From Brucella gallinifaecis (GTDB lineage: Bacteria; Pseudomonadota; Alphaproteobacteria; Rhizobiales; Rhizobiaceae), in NCBI RefSeq assembly GCF_006476605.1, contig NZ_ML636806.1, forward strand, positions 1-64,000: a stretch of 64,000 bases of DNA, written 5' to 3'. How positions within the stretch are numbered: position 1 is the first letter of the stretch; each line of letters begins with the position of its first letter. Position numbers and translations under genes: made by a program. A model generated the notes under the pieces. That model searched no databases and was not told where the DNA came from. It worked only from the letters and a program-made list of their open reading frames with translations. Below, in pieces: positions 1 to 9,039 of the stretch.

Positions 1-59
1 CGGTCCTCACGTCTCTCCTAGCATATCTGGTCATTTCAGATGCCATTCTCATCAAATTA

Positions 60-76
60 ATGGGTCCTGACCCTAA
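60..76. repeat. Short dispersed palindrome, copy 1 (GGGTC-CT-GACCC)
   Basis: The 12-base palindrome GGGTCCTGACCC is followed by TAA. The same design occurs at 24948-24963 and 59742-59757 with longer arms. The rest of positions 1-107 holds no gene that I can support; a small hairpin (GCTTTCA / TGAAAGC) lies at 83-99. Confidence 0.6.
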
Positions 77-108
77 GTGAATGCTTTCATAATGAAAGCG
101 AAAAAACT

Positions 109-150
109 TTAAAAAAATACCCGGTCAGCCTTGATGACAAACCGGGTGTT
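109..150 (-). terminator. Rho-independent terminator of purA
   Basis: Read on the minus strand, an ACCCGGT / ACCGGGT stem (141-147 with 119-125) is followed by a run of T (the A run at 111-117), about 30 bases after the purA stop. Confidence 0.8.
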
Positions 151-181
151 TTAATTTTGTCAGAACCGAAGCTCAGATCAA

Positions 182-1471
182 TCAATCATGAAACGGATCG
201 GTTACAAGAATCGTATCTTCACGCTCCGGGCTGGTTGAAAGCATCGATACAGGTGCACCGATCAGCTCTTCAATATGCCGGACATATTTGACCGCCTGTG
301 CCGGAAGTTCATTCCACGAACGCGCACCGGCTGTGGTTTCCGACCAGCCCGGCAGCGTTTCATAAATTGGCTTCACACGCGCCTGCGCGCCCATCGATGA
401 TGGCAGATAATCGATACGCTTGCCATCAAGCTCATAGGCAACGCAGATCTTGATTTCTTCAAGTCCGTCAAGAACATCAAGCTTGGTCAGGGCAATGCCG
501 GTAATCCCCGAGGTGCGAACCGTCTGGCGAACGATAACCGCATCAAACCAGCCGCAACGACGCTTGCGCCCCGTGACAACACCAAATTCATGGCCCTTGG
601 TGCCTAGGAATTCGCCGATTTCATCATTCAACTCGGTCGGGAACGGACCCTCGCCAACGCGGGTGGTGTAAGCCTTGGTGATGCCGAGAACATAACCGAT
701 TGCTGTCGGGCCAAGACCTGAACCGGCAGCAGCCTGACCCGCAACCGTGTTTGATGAAGTCACGAACGGATAAGTGCCATGGTCATTATCAAGCAATGCC
801 CCCTGCGCACCTTCAAACAGAATGCGATCACCAGCCTTGCGGCGTTCGTCCAGAACACGCCAGACCTGATCAATATAGGGAAGAATCTTGTCGGCAACCG
901 AAGTCAGCTCTTCAAGGATCGTTGCAACCGCAATTTCTTCAAGCCCCATACCGCGACGCAGCAGATTATGATGGGCAAGCAGACGCTCGACTTTCGGCTC
1001 CAGCGTATCCGGCTCGGTCAGATCAATAACGCGGATTGCACGACGGCCAACCTTGTCTTCATAAGCAGGGCCGATACCGCGCTTGGTGGTGCCGATCTTG
1101 AGTCCTTCGGTAGCACCTTCACGCATCGCATCAAGTTCACGATGAACCGAAAGAATCAGCGGAGCATTTTCTGCAATACGCAGAACATCCGGCGTGATTT
1201 CAATGCCCTGCCCGCGCAGTTTCTCGACTTCCATGACGAAATGATGCGGATCAACCACAACACCATTGCCAATCACACTCAACTTTCCGCGCACAAGGCC
1301 GGAAGGCAGAAGCGAAAGCTTGTAGCTGACGCCATCGATGACAAGTGTATGACCCGCATTATGACCGCCCTGATAACGCACGATGACATCGGCGCGTTCG
1401 GACAACCAGTCAACGATCTTTCCCTTGCCCTCGTCGCCCCATTGCGACCCGACGACAACTACATTAGCCAT
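182..1471 (-). CDS. purA: Adenylosuccinate synthetase
   Basis: PurA joins IMP and aspartate using GTP to give adenylosuccinate, the first committed step from IMP to AMP, in the cytoplasm. The N-terminus carries the P-loop-like GDEGKGK (about residues 12-18) with the catalytic Asp, then GHNAGHT; the C-terminal part has the family [10 protein letters not shown] and TKLDVLDGL stretches. At 429 residues it is full length. I start at MANVVVVG because family members begin there and a GAGG lies upstream; an in-frame start 24 bases earlier exists but adds nothing conserved. It is monocistronic, with its own terminator. Confidence 0.97.
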   Translation of the reverse strand: MANVVVVGSQWGDEGKGKIVDWLSERADVIVRYQGGHNAGHTLVIDGVSYKLSLLPSGLVRGKLSVIGNGVVVDPHHFVMEVEKLRGQGIEITPDVLRIAENAPLILSVHRELDAMREGATEGLKIGTTKRGIGPAYEDKVGRRAIRVIDLTEPDTLEPKVERLLAHHNLLRRGMGLEEIAVATILEELTSVADKILPYIDQVWRVLDERRKAGDRILFEGAQGALLDNDHGTYPFVTSSNTVAGQAAAGSGLGPTAIGYVLGITKAYTTRVGEGPFPTELNDEIGEFLGTKGHEFGVVTGRKRRCGWFDAVIVRQTVRTSGITGIALTKLDVLDGLEEIKICVAYELDGKRIDYLPSSMGAQARVKPIYETLPGWSETTAGARSWNELPAQAVKYVRHIEELIGAPVSMLSTSPEREDTILVTDPFHD

Positions 1472-1790
1472 TGAGAAAACTCCTCGGTCCGGCATTTCAG
1501 CCGTAATGATAACCCAAGGATCGCAAGCAGCCCCGACAGTTTGACGCGAGGTGCTGATCCCTCGTCTCTATACAGAGAGAATCCTGCTTGCGCGACTCTT
1601 TCATGCGTAAAACACGATTATTTTTAGTAAAAACGTGGAAAACCAGCGTCAGATCGTCTGAGATTCTGGATATGGTGAGGCGAAAATGGTGTTATTCGAG
1701 AACCGGAGCGGAGTGTAGTTTTGGGTACATGAGCACCGGAAGTGAAGAAAAATGCCATTTGCAGACCGCCATAGCCGGAATATCGACGAT
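1472..1790. other. Intergenic region upstream of purA
   Basis: About 320 bases between the purA start and the end of the GNAT gene. It must hold the purA promoter on the minus strand. A 68-codon plus-strand open frame (1588-1794) has no recognisable domain, poor codon character and no good ribosome site, so I do not call it. I see no RNA gene here. Confidence 0.4.
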
Positions 1791-2300
1791 CTAACCGGCT
1801 CTGACCATATATAGCGCCTCATCCGAATAGCCTTTCAGCTTTTCTGCAAGTTCGCTCACCTCACGGGTAACAAAGCCTTTTTTCTCCCAGAAACCCCGGG
1901 AACCGTTGACTGCAACGAGTGCCATAGTCGCAAAACCATCACGCTCTGCCTGCGCACCCATCAGTTCAACCACCCGCGACGCCTGTCCGCCGGATCGCGC
2001 TTCAGGCAGAAGCGCAATATCGTGAATATAATAGGTGCCGACATCTTTGGGCAATTCACCAAGAACAAAATTCAGTGCGGGAACCGAATCAAGCTGCCAC
2101 GGATGGCTGATACCGTAGCCCAGAATTTCATGGCCATTTGCCAGCACAAAACAACCAGCAGGATAGATTTTAAAGCGGTCCCGGAAGACCGCTTCATCCT
2201 CAAAAAAATCGGGATGAACGACATTGGCCACGGCTGTTACCTGCGCTATATCCTGCGCTTGCATCCGCCGCCATGCTGCCTGTTCAATCCCGTCTGTCAT
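1791..2300 (-). CDS. GNAT-family N-acetyltransferase
   Basis: A 169-residue single-domain GNAT protein that would move an acetyl group from acetyl-CoA to an unknown amine. The C-terminal half shows the fold's signature: a strand ending in IHDIALLPEARSGGQASRVV (beta4 and the pyrophosphate-binding loop/helix) and then the NGSRGFWEKKGF segment typical of beta6-helix4. It sits 5 bases after the serA stop, so it is probably the last gene of the serC-serA transcript. I start at the ATG (MTDG); a TTG three codons earlier overlaps serA and is a weaker choice. The substrate cannot be told; a link to serine metabolism is only suggested by position. Confidence 0.85.
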   Translation of the reverse strand: MTDGIEQAAWRRMQAQDIAQVTAVANVVHPDFFEDEAVFRDRFKIYPAGCFVLANGHEILGYGISHPWQLDSVPALNFVLGELPKDVGTYYIHDIALLPEARSGGQASRVVELMGAQAERDGFATMALVAVNGSRGFWEKKGFVTREVSELAEKLKGYSDEALYMVRAG

Positions 2301-2305
2301 CTTGC

Positions 2306-3907
2306 TCAAGCTTCCTCGATGTTAAATTCCAAAGGTCTTGCCGCCTTGATTGCCTCTTGAGCAATCAGTTCGTCAAGGGCTGCCTGTGGAATCCTGTCAT
2401 CGACATAAAGCATCGCAATCGCATCACCGCCCGGATGATTACGTCCAAGAGCGAAGTTTGCGATATTGATATTGTGCTTGCCGCAGATCGTTCCAAGCAG
2501 ACCGATCATGCCCGGAATATCAACATTGGTGACATAAAGCATATGTGGGCCGACTTCCGCATCAAGGTTGATTCCCTTGATCTGGATGAAACGGGCCTTG
2601 CCATCCGAGAAGCACGTTCCTGCAATCGAGCGTTCACGTTCGGTGGTCTTCACGGTCAGCTTGATATAGCCATCAAAGATGCCTGACTTGTCACGCTTGA
2701 TCTCGGAAACGATGATTCCACGCTCTTTGACCATGATCGGTGCGGAGACCATATTCACATCAGCCACCTGCGGACGGATCAGACCAGCAAGAGCTGCACT
2801 GATCAAGGCGCGTGTGTTCATGCTGGCGGTGGCGCCATCAAAAAGCACTTCCACTTCCTGAATAGGCTCATCCGTCACCTGACCAACAAAAGCGCCAAGC
2901 ACTTCTGCGAGCTTGACAAATGGTCTGAGACGCGGCGCCTCTTCCGCCGTGATCGACGGCATGTTGATCGCGTTGGAAACAGCACCCTTGACCAGATAAT
3001 CCGACATTTGCTCGGCGACCTGAATGGCAACATTCTCCTGCGCTTCGGAAGTCGAAGCACCAAGATGCGGCGTGCAGACCACATTCGGCAGATTGAACAG
3101 CTCATTCTCTGTGGCAGGTTCTGTCTCGAAAACATCAATGCCAGCACCGGCGACATGGCCGGATTTCAGCGCTGCAACCAGATCCTTTTCAACAATCAAG
3201 CCACCGCGGGCACAATTGATAATGCGAATACCCGGCCTGGTCTTGGCCAATGCTTCTGCATTGATGATACCGCGTGTTTTATCGGTCAAAGGCGTGTGAA
3301 GCGTGATGAAATCGGCACGCGCCAGAAGCTCATCAAGCTCGACCTTCTCGACACTAAGTTCCTGCGCCCGCGCTTCCGATAAAAACGGATCAAACGCAAC
3401 AACATGCATTTTCAGACCAATAGCGCGGGAAGCAACCACTGCGCCAATATTGCCGCAACCGACAACACCGAGCGTCTTGCCGGTAATTTCCACACCCATG
3501 AAGCGGTTCTTTTCCCACTTGCCAGCCCGTGTGGAACCATCAGCTTCAGGCAATTGACGCGCCACAGCAAACATCAGTGCAATGGCATGTTCTGCCGTGG
3601 TGATCGAATTGCCAAAAGGCGTATTCATCACGATAATACCACGGCGCGATGCTGCCGGAATATCGACATTGTCAACGCCAATACCGGCACGGCCAATGAC
3701 CTTGAGCTTCGTTGCCGCTGCAATCAGCTTTTCGGTTGCCTTGGTGGCAGAGCGGATAGCGAGACCATCATACTGGCTTATCACTTCCAGCAGTTTTTCT
3801 TTGTCCTTGCCAAGATCTGGCAGGTAATCAACTTCAACGCCGCGGTCTTTGAAAATCTGAACGGCGGTCGGCGACAATTTATCGGATACGAGTACGCGAG
3901 GTGCCAT
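2306..3907 (-). CDS. serA: D-3-phosphoglycerate dehydrogenase
   Basis: SerA oxidises 3-phosphoglycerate to 3-phosphohydroxypyruvate with NAD, the first step of serine synthesis. The 533-residue length fits the long (type I) form: a substrate/NAD domain with the Rossmann loop GVVGCGNIG near residue 150, the catalytic region INCARGGLI and PHLGAST (the catalytic His), an intervening ASB domain (about 315-455), and a C-terminal ACT domain (about 460-533) that commonly senses serine. The start MAPRVLVSD has an excellent GGAGG six bases upstream; the longer open frame upstream is not conserved. It lies 87 bases downstream of serC on the same strand. Confidence 0.96.
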   Translation of the reverse strand: MAPRVLVSDKLSPTAVQIFKDRGVEVDYLPDLGKDKEKLLEVISQYDGLAIRSATKATEKLIAAATKLKVIGRAGIGVDNVDIPAASRRGIIVMNTPFGNSITTAEHAIALMFAVARQLPEADGSTRAGKWEKNRFMGVEITGKTLGVVGCGNIGAVVASRAIGLKMHVVAFDPFLSEARAQELSVEKVELDELLARADFITLHTPLTDKTRGIINAEALAKTRPGIRIINCARGGLIVEKDLVAALKSGHVAGAGIDVFETEPATENELFNLPNVVCTPHLGASTSEAQENVAIQVAEQMSDYLVKGAVSNAINMPSITAEEAPRLRPFVKLAEVLGAFVGQVTDEPIQEVEVLFDGATASMNTRALISAALAGLIRPQVADVNMVSAPIMVKERGIIVSEIKRDKSGIFDGYIKLTVKTTERERSIAGTCFSDGKARFIQIKGINLDAEVGPHMLYVTNVDIPGMIGLLGTICGKHNINIANFALGRNHPGGDAIAMLYVDDRIPQAALDELIAQEAIKAARPLEFNIEEA

Positions 3908-3994
3908 AAGGGCCTCCTTCGGATTGTACGATAATAAAGGGCAAGCAGGCCATGGCCGTCCCAACTCCGGCCACAGCTCGCTCATCGCTTGCGA

Positions 3995-5170
3995 TCAGGC
4001 TGCAGCCTTAAGCGCTGCTTTCTGTGCGTGAAAAGCCCAGTCGAGCCAGGCAGTCAGAGCTTCAAGATCAGAAGTCTCAACCGTTGCACCCGCCCATATG
4101 CGCAAGCCCGCAGGGGCATCACGATAGGCACCGATATCAAAGGCTACGCCTTCCTTTTCAAGGGCTGATACAATGCCCTTAACGAAAGCTGCCTGCGCAT
4201 CCGCAGACAATGCAATCACATCCGGGTCGACAATCGTCACGCATACCGATGTATTTGAGCGTGTTTCCGGCTTTTTCGCCAGATTTGCAATCCATGGCGT
4301 CTTCTCGATAAAGCTATTGAGCACGGCAAAATTTGCATCAGCGCGTCCGACAAGCCCATCAAGACCGCCGATTGAACGCGCCCAGCTCAGTGCATCGAGA
4401 TAATCTTCAACGCAGAGCATGGAAGGCGTATTGATGGTTTCACCGACAAAGATGCCTTCAATCAGCTTGCCACCGGAGGTCAGCCGGAAAATCTTTGGCA
4501 GCGGCCATGCCGGCTTATAGCTTTCCAGACGCGCAACAGCGCGTGGCGAGAGAATGAGTATGCCATGCGCACCCTCGCCGCCCAGCACTTTCTGCCAGGA
4601 GAAGGTAACAACATCAAGTTTTGCAAAATCAAGACGTTGCGCAAATGCAGCCGAAGTCGCATCGCAAATGGTAAGCCCCTTGCGGGTTGCCGGGATGAAA
4701 TCTGCATTGGCTACGCGAACGCCGGATGTGGTGCCATTCCATGTAAAAACGACATCACGGTCGAAATCCACTTCGGCAAAATCAACCAGCTCACCATAAG
4801 GCGCAACAAAGCTGCGGGTGTCTTCGAGTTTCAGCTGCTTGAGCACATCTGTGACCCAGCCGGAACCAAAGCTTTCCCAGGCAACCATATCAACGCCACG
4901 CTCACCAAGCAGTGACCACAAGGCCATTTCCATCGCACCCGTATCAGATGCTGGCACAATACCAATGCGGTAATCTGCCGGAACGCCAAGAATTTCGCGG
5001 GTAAGGTCGATGGCTTCTTTCAGCTTGTTCTTGCCGATTTTTGCACGGTGCGAACGGCCAAGTGGCGCATCGGCAAGTGCTTGAAGCGACCAGCCGGGGC
5101 GTTTTGCACAGGGACCTGAAGAAAAATTAGGGTTAGCCGGGCGAACTGCCGGCTTCGCAATCGTCGTCAT
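3995..5170 (-). CDS. serC: Phosphoserine aminotransferase
   Basis: SerC converts 3-phosphohydroxypyruvate plus glutamate to phosphoserine (and can act in pyridoxal phosphate synthesis). It is a PLP-dependent class V aminotransferase of 391 residues. N-terminal [14 protein letters not shown] is the family hallmark, and the PLP lysine lies in [14 protein letters not shown] near residue 200. The sequence is the alphaproteobacterial type. The start (MTTIAKP) follows a GGA-rich site in a structured leader. It heads the serC-serA-GNAT operon and is preceded by the serC-motif RNA, so expression is probably set through that leader. Confidence 0.96.
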   Translation of the reverse strand: MTTIAKPAVRPANPNFSSGPCAKRPGWSLQALADAPLGRSHRAKIGKNKLKEAIDLTREILGVPADYRIGIVPASDTGAMEMALWSLLGERGVDMVAWESFGSGWVTDVLKQLKLEDTRSFVAPYGELVDFAEVDFDRDVVFTWNGTTSGVRVANADFIPATRKGLTICDATSAAFAQRLDFAKLDVVTFSWQKVLGGEGAHGILILSPRAVARLESYKPAWPLPKIFRLTSGGKLIEGIFVGETINTPSMLCVEDYLDALSWARSIGGLDGLVGRADANFAVLNSFIEKTPWIANLAKKPETRSNTSVCVTIVDPDVIALSADAQAAFVKGIVSALEKEGVAFDIGAYRDAPAGLRIWAGATVETSDLEALTAWLDWAFHAQKAALKAAA

Positions 5171-5175
5171 TTTGT

Positions 5176-5220
5176 TTCCTATCCTCACAGATAGCACGCG
5201 CCTCGTTGGGGAGGCGTGGC
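5176..5220 (-). ncRNA. serC-motif leader RNA (cis-regulatory)
   Basis: In the mRNA direction there are two compact hairpins immediately before the serC start: CGCCTC-loop-GAGGCG (5216-5211 with 5204-5199) and CTATC-loop-GATAG (5094-type stem at 5094 is not meant; the arms are 5094+100 to 5090+100, that is 5194-5190 with 5183-5179). The GGA ribosome site lies just after or within the second. This matches the alphaproteobacterial serC RNA motif known upstream of serC; its ligand is not established. Recognition is from memory of the motif and was not checked with a covariance model. Confidence 0.8.
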
Positions 5221-5280
5221 CCGTGGATGAGCATATCGGAAATCAAAAAAAGAACAATATGGATGGAAGCATATTTTATA

Positions 5281-5310
5281 CAACCCGCCGGACTGATCCG
5301 GCGGGTTGAA
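5281..5310 (-). terminator. Terminator-like hairpin after the BASS transporter
   Basis: A strong AACCCGCCGG / CCGGCGGGTT stem lies about 15 bases past the transporter stop on the minus strand. The T run after it is weak and mixed with A. It separates the transporter from the serC leader. Confidence 0.65.
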
Positions 5311-5324
5311 AACTATTATCACTT

Positions 5325-6263
5325 TCAATCCGTAGATTTGTCTTTCATGCGTGCATAATAGCTCGCAATCAGCGCGCCGGAAACATTATGCCAGACACTG
5401 AAGACTGCACTTGGCACCGCTGCCAGAGGTGAAAAATGTGCATTGGCCAGCGCTGCACCAAGTCCGCTGTTCTGCATACCGACTTCGATACTGATCGCTT
5501 TGCGTTTAGCCAGTGACAGACCGGCAAAACGTGCTGCAAAATAGCCAAAGAGCAGCCCGCAACTATTATGCAAAACGACCACAGCAAAGATCAGCAAGCC
5601 GGAGTGAGCAATAGCGGTTTTGTTGACAGCAACAACTGCCGCAACAATCAATACAATTCCTATAACAGAAACCAGCGGCAACATCGGAACCGCTGCTTTC
5701 ACCAATCCAGGCATCAACTTCTGCAAAACAAAACCAAGCGCAAGTGGCACCAGAATGACTTTGATAATGCTGATAAACATGCTCATCGCATCAACCGGCA
5801 AATACTGGCTGGCAAAGAACCAGACAAGAAAAGGTGTAACCAACGGAGCCAGCAAGGTCGTAACACTTGTGCAGGCCACGCTTAAAGCGACGTCACCTTT
5901 GCTGAGATAAGTCATCACATTGCTGGCCGTGCCACCCGGGCAGCAACCAACCAGAATAACGCCGGCAGCAACCTCAGGTGACATCGGAATCACCCGCGTC
6001 AATAAAACCGCCAGAAGCGGCATGATGATAAACTGCGCCAGCACACCAATCAGAACCTCAAATGGCCGTCTCGCAACTTCGGCAAAGTCCTTCGTCGAAA
6101 TCGTCAGGCCCATGCCGAACATGATGATACCGAGCAAGACCACAATCCACGGTGCAAAAATGCTGAATGTCGATGGCAGCAAGAAACCAAGCACCGCAAA
6201 AACGATAACCCAAATAGCAAAAGAGCGTCCGACAAAATCTGACAAGGCTGTAATAGCTTTCAT
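5325..6263 (-). CDS. Bile acid:sodium symporter (BASS) family transporter
   Basis: A 312-residue integral membrane protein with about nine to ten hydrophobic segments. It shows BASS-family landmarks: a PLLAVLLTRV-type helix, the GCCPGGTASNVMTYLSKGDVALS stretch typical of the sodium/substrate site (around residues 105-130), and EVGMQNSGLGAALA near the end. Members carry bile acids, pantoate/ketopantoate, pyruvate or other organic anions with Na+; the substrate here is unknown. The start MKAITALSDF has a GGAAAGG upstream; the longer open frame runs into tandem palindromes and is not conserved. It is monocistronic. The upstream repeats (6293-6334) may be regulatory. Confidence 0.9.
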   Translation of the reverse strand: MKAITALSDFVGRSFAIWVIVFAVLGFLLPSTFSIFAPWIVVLLGIIMFGMGLTISTKDFAEVARRPFEVLIGVLAQFIIMPLLAVLLTRVIPMSPEVAAGVILVGCCPGGTASNVMTYLSKGDVALSVACTSVTTLLAPLVTPFLVWFFASQYLPVDAMSMFISIIKVILVPLALGFVLQKLMPGLVKAAVPMLPLVSVIGIVLIVAAVVAVNKTAIAHSGLLIFAVVVLHNSCGLLFGYFAARFAGLSLAKRKAISIEVGMQNSGLGAALANAHFSPLAAVPSAVFSVWHNVSGALIASYYARMKDKSTD

Positions 6264-6292
6264 GTCACTACCTTTCCAATATAATACAGGCT

Positions 6293-6334
6293 GACCAATC
6301 TGGTCTGCCCAATCTGGGCCGGCCAATCTAGACC
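6293..6334. repeat. Three tandem 14-bp mini-palindromes
   Basis: Three head-to-tail units of exactly 14 bases: GACCAATCTGGTCT, GCCCAATCTGGGCC and GGCCAATCTAGACC. Each is a short palindrome around ATC, and the first two have matched (compensating) changes in their arms. They lie 30-71 bases before the BASS start codon, in its leader or promoter. Confidence 0.75.
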
Positions 6335-6441
6335 ATGCCTGTCTCTTGCGGTCTTCTATGCGCTATTGGAAATATTTGAAACAAAAAATGGGGGATGCAC
6401 TAATTTATGCATCATCAGCGCAATATATTCAGACATAAAGC

Positions 6442-6468
6442 AAAAGGCCCGGAAGCCCGGGCCTTTTG
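6442..6468 (-). terminator. Terminator of the outer-membrane barrel gene
   Basis: AAAAGGCCCGG-AAG-CCCGGGCCTTTT hairpin about 20 bases beyond the barrel-protein stop. On the minus strand it is followed by a short pyrimidine run. Confidence 0.8.
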
Positions 6469-6487
6469 AAAACTCTCATATTCAGTA

Positions 6488-7198
6488 TCAACCGCCGAAC
6501 ATATACCGAAGCCCAACCCTTATATCGTGAGCGTTTATTCCTTTATCACTGACAGCGCCAATATCAGAGCCACCTTCAAGCATAGTGCCACCATTCATGT
6601 GACGGAAACGATAGCTGGCATCAAGCTTGAGATTATGCGTCAGTTCAACCGATGCACCGGCCATCAGCGCATAGGTAAAACGCCAGTCAGCCTGACCGCT
6701 CAGTTCATGGCCATTGGCTGCGACAGCCATATCATCCCACTTCACACGAGTGGCGCCAAGACCGGCGCCAATATAAGGCGTCACACCGCCAAAATTGGCG
6801 AGATCAACATAGGCATTTGCCAGAACTGATAGCCCGCTCATCCGGCTTTCATCATAATCAGTCGTGAATTTCGCACGCGTTAAATAATCCAGCGTCAGAT
6901 CGGTACGCAAGTAATCTGTGATCTGATAACCAATACCGCCGCCCAGCACGAATGAGCCATTCAGATCGCCATCAAACCTGTTGCCGTTTAAATCCGGGAG
7001 TTCAAAATCTGCACGTCTGAACCGATTCCACGAATAGCCAATATCCCCACGCAAGTACCAGCCGCTTGTCACCATAGGTGCAACAACCACTTCCGGCACC
7101 ACTTCCAGATCGTCGGCAGCCAATGCTGCGGAAGTAAAAACCGCCAATGCAGCCGATAAAGCAAGGCTGGCGCAAAGGTTTTTAATAAGACTATTCAT
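6488..7198 (-). CDS. Outer-membrane beta-barrel protein (porin-like, Omp25/Omp31-type fold)
   Basis: A 236-residue secreted protein. Residues 1-27 form a signal peptide ending AALA before ADDLE. The rest alternates short amphipathic strands and turns typical of an eight-stranded barrel: GWYLRGDIGYSWN, FVLGGGIGYQITDYLRTDLTLDY, TPYIGAGLGATRVKW, and a last strand DIRVGLRYMFGG. This is the OmpA-like barrel class to which Brucella Omp25/Omp31 belong, but it is not one of those by sequence I recall. A perfect CtrA box lies 76 bases upstream. The exact role is unknown; surface stability or antigenicity is likely. Confidence 0.85.
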   Translation of the reverse strand: MNSLIKNLCASLALSAALAVFTSAALAADDLEVVPEVVVAPMVTSGWYLRGDIGYSWNRFRRADFELPDLNGNRFDGDLNGSFVLGGGIGYQITDYLRTDLTLDYLTRAKFTTDYDESRMSGLSVLANAYVDLANFGGVTPYIGAGLGATRVKWDDMAVAANGHELSGQADWRFTYALMAGASVELTHNLKLDASYRFRHMNGGTMLEGGSDIGAVSDKGINAHDIRVGLRYMFGG

Positions 7199-7273
7199 TC
7201 ATATTTCCCATCAGCCTGTCTTGTCGCAAACGCGGCAAAACGGAATTCTGGGAGATAGTCTATCGATGAAAAG

Positions 7274-7288
7274 TTAAGTACAATTTAA
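7274..7288. promoter_or_regulatory. CtrA box upstream of the barrel gene
   Basis: TTAA-GTACAAT-TTAA followed by C, a full match to the CtrA consensus TTAA-N7-TTAA(C). CtrA control of outer-membrane proteins is described in Brucella. The region is AT-rich and holds further TTAA half sites at 7298-7311. Confidence 0.7.
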
Positions 7289-7335
7289 CCATATTTATTA
7301 AACCTCTTTAAAGTATAAACCTTCCCTCACTGCCA

Positions 7336-7367
7336 CAAAAAAAGCGCGGAAAATCCGCGCTTTTTTT
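7336..7367 (-). terminator. Terminator of glmM
   Basis: AAAGCGCGGA-AAA-TCCGCGCTTT with A and T runs on both sides, so it can end transcription either way. It sits 18 bases after the glmM stop. Confidence 0.85.
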
Positions 7368-7384
7368 AAAGATATGCCGCTCTG

Positions 7385-8737
7385 TCAGGCAGCGGCGCTT
7401 TCCGAGGCAATCACATTGATAATATCATTAACGACCTTTTCAACCAATGCGCGGTCATCACCTTCCGCCATCACGCGGATAAGCGGCTCAGTTCCTGATG
7501 GACGGATGACAAGACGTCCCTGTGCGCCAAGACGATCTGATGCTTCGTCAATTGCACTCTTGACCTTCTTGTTTTCAAGCGGCTTGCCGCCAGCGGTGCG
7601 CACATTCTTGAGCAATTGTGGCACAGGTTCAAATTTACGGCACAAATCGCTCAAAGGCTTATTCTCCTGCTGGGCAACAGCAAGGATTTGCAAAGCCGAT
7701 ATAAGCCCATCGCCAGTCGTGGCAAAATCCGACATGACAATATGGCCGGACTGTTCACCGCCGACATTGAAACCATGCTGCCGCATGTGCTCGACAACAT
7801 AACGATCTCCGACCTTGGTACGGGCGAGTGTCATATTGTGATCATGCAAGAAACGCTCAAGGCCGAGATTGGACATGACTGTCGCAACAATACCACCGCC
7901 CTGCAACCGGTCTGATTTCGCCCATGATTCGGCAATCACCGCCAGAAGCTGATCGCCATCAATGACGGTTCCGTTTTCATCAACAAGCAAAACCCGGTCC
8001 GCATCACCATCAAGGGCAATTCCGACATCCGCCCGCACCTCATGAACCTTTTTCATCAGACCAATCGGATGGGTCGAACCGCAATCCTCATTAATATTGA
8101 TACCATTCGGCTCATTATTAATGGTGATAACTTCCGCACCCAGCTCCCAAAGTGCAGATGGCGCAACCTTGTAGCCAGCGCCATTGGCGCAATCGACAAC
8201 AACGCGCAGACCATTGAGCGAGATATTGCGTGGAAGCGTTCGCTTCGCAAACTCGATATAGCGATAAATATCGCCATCAACGCGCTTGGCCTTGCCCACT
8301 TCACCATGGGTCGCAAGATGGGCGGACAAGTCACTGTCGATCAGGCTTTCAATCTGCAATTCAATTTCATCAGAGAGCTTAAAACCATCAGGACCAAACA
8401 GCTTGATGCCATTATCATAAAAAGGATTATGCGAAGCTGAGATCATCACGCCAATATCTGCGCGAAGCGAACGGCATAACATGGCAACCGCAGGTGTCGG
8501 AATCGGACCAAGCAGAAAAACATCCATGCCCGCAGCAGTAAAACCCGCTACAAGCGCATTTTCCAGCATATAGCCCGAACGGCGCGTATCCTTACCGATC
8601 ACAACACGCGAAGCCTGCCCCTTACGACGAAAAATATGCCCAACGGCCATGCCAACTTTCATGGCAATATCAGGCGTCATCGGAAAACTGTTCGCCTTGC
8701 CGCGAATTCCATCGGTTCCAAAATACTTGCGTGTCAT
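7385..8737 (-). CDS. glmM: Phosphoglucosamine mutase
   Basis: GlmM interconverts glucosamine-6-phosphate and glucosamine-1-phosphate on the route to UDP-GlcNAc for peptidoglycan and lipid A. The 450-residue protein has all four phosphohexomutase loops: the phosphoserine loop ISASHNP (near residue 100), metal-binding DGDADR (near 242-247), the sugar-binding GGEQSGH (near 327-333), and the phosphate-binding RPSGTEP (near 415). I start at [10 protein letters not shown], the family start; an ATG eight codons earlier is possible. It is transcribed after ftsH but separated from it by a terminator. Confidence 0.96.
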   Translation of the reverse strand: MTRKYFGTDGIRGKANSFPMTPDIAMKVGMAVGHIFRRKGQASRVVIGKDTRRSGYMLENALVAGFTAAGMDVFLLGPIPTPAVAMLCRSLRADIGVMISASHNPFYDNGIKLFGPDGFKLSDEIELQIESLIDSDLSAHLATHGEVGKAKRVDGDIYRYIEFAKRTLPRNISLNGLRVVVDCANGAGYKVAPSALWELGAEVITINNEPNGININEDCGSTHPIGLMKKVHEVRADVGIALDGDADRVLLVDENGTVIDGDQLLAVIAESWAKSDRLQGGGIVATVMSNLGLERFLHDHNMTLARTKVGDRYVVEHMRQHGFNVGGEQSGHIVMSDFATTGDGLISALQILAVAQQENKPLSDLCRKFEPVPQLLKNVRTAGGKPLENKKVKSAIDEASDRLGAQGRLVIRPSGTEPLIRVMAEGDDRALVEKVVNDIINVIASESAAA

Positions 8738-8994
8738 ATTCTTAGCCTTGCGTTGCGCCATATAGCTCTCTCGTAGCAATCAATATCTGCCATTTATAAG
8801 AATGCGAAACAGCGAAGTTCGACCACCCCATTTCAGAAGTGGAAAATGAATTGCGTTATTATCCCAAATTGACCAGCAATTGCAATTTCACCTTTCAGGC
8901 AATCAAATCACCTTGCCTTTAGAACAGTCCTGTTGGTCTCTATGATGCGCTGAAATCCTTAACCGAGCCTTTCAGAGCAAGTGACCATAAAAGG

Positions 8995-9021
8995 AAAAGC
9001 CGGGCATATTGCCCGGCTCCC
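8995..9021 (-). terminator. Terminator of ftsH, in the 302-base ftsH-glmM gap
   Basis: AGCCGGGC-atatt-GCCCGGCT hairpin about 20 bases after the ftsH stop, with T-rich sequence following on the minus strand. The remainder of 8738-8994 has no open frame or RNA that I can support and presumably holds the glmM promoter. Confidence 0.75.
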
Positions 9022-9039
9022 CGATTTTATCACTTATAC

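Noticed and set aside
1588-1794. 68-codon open frame between purA and the GNAT gene
   Set aside because: No domain, no clear ribosome site, composition unlike neighbours; probably chance.
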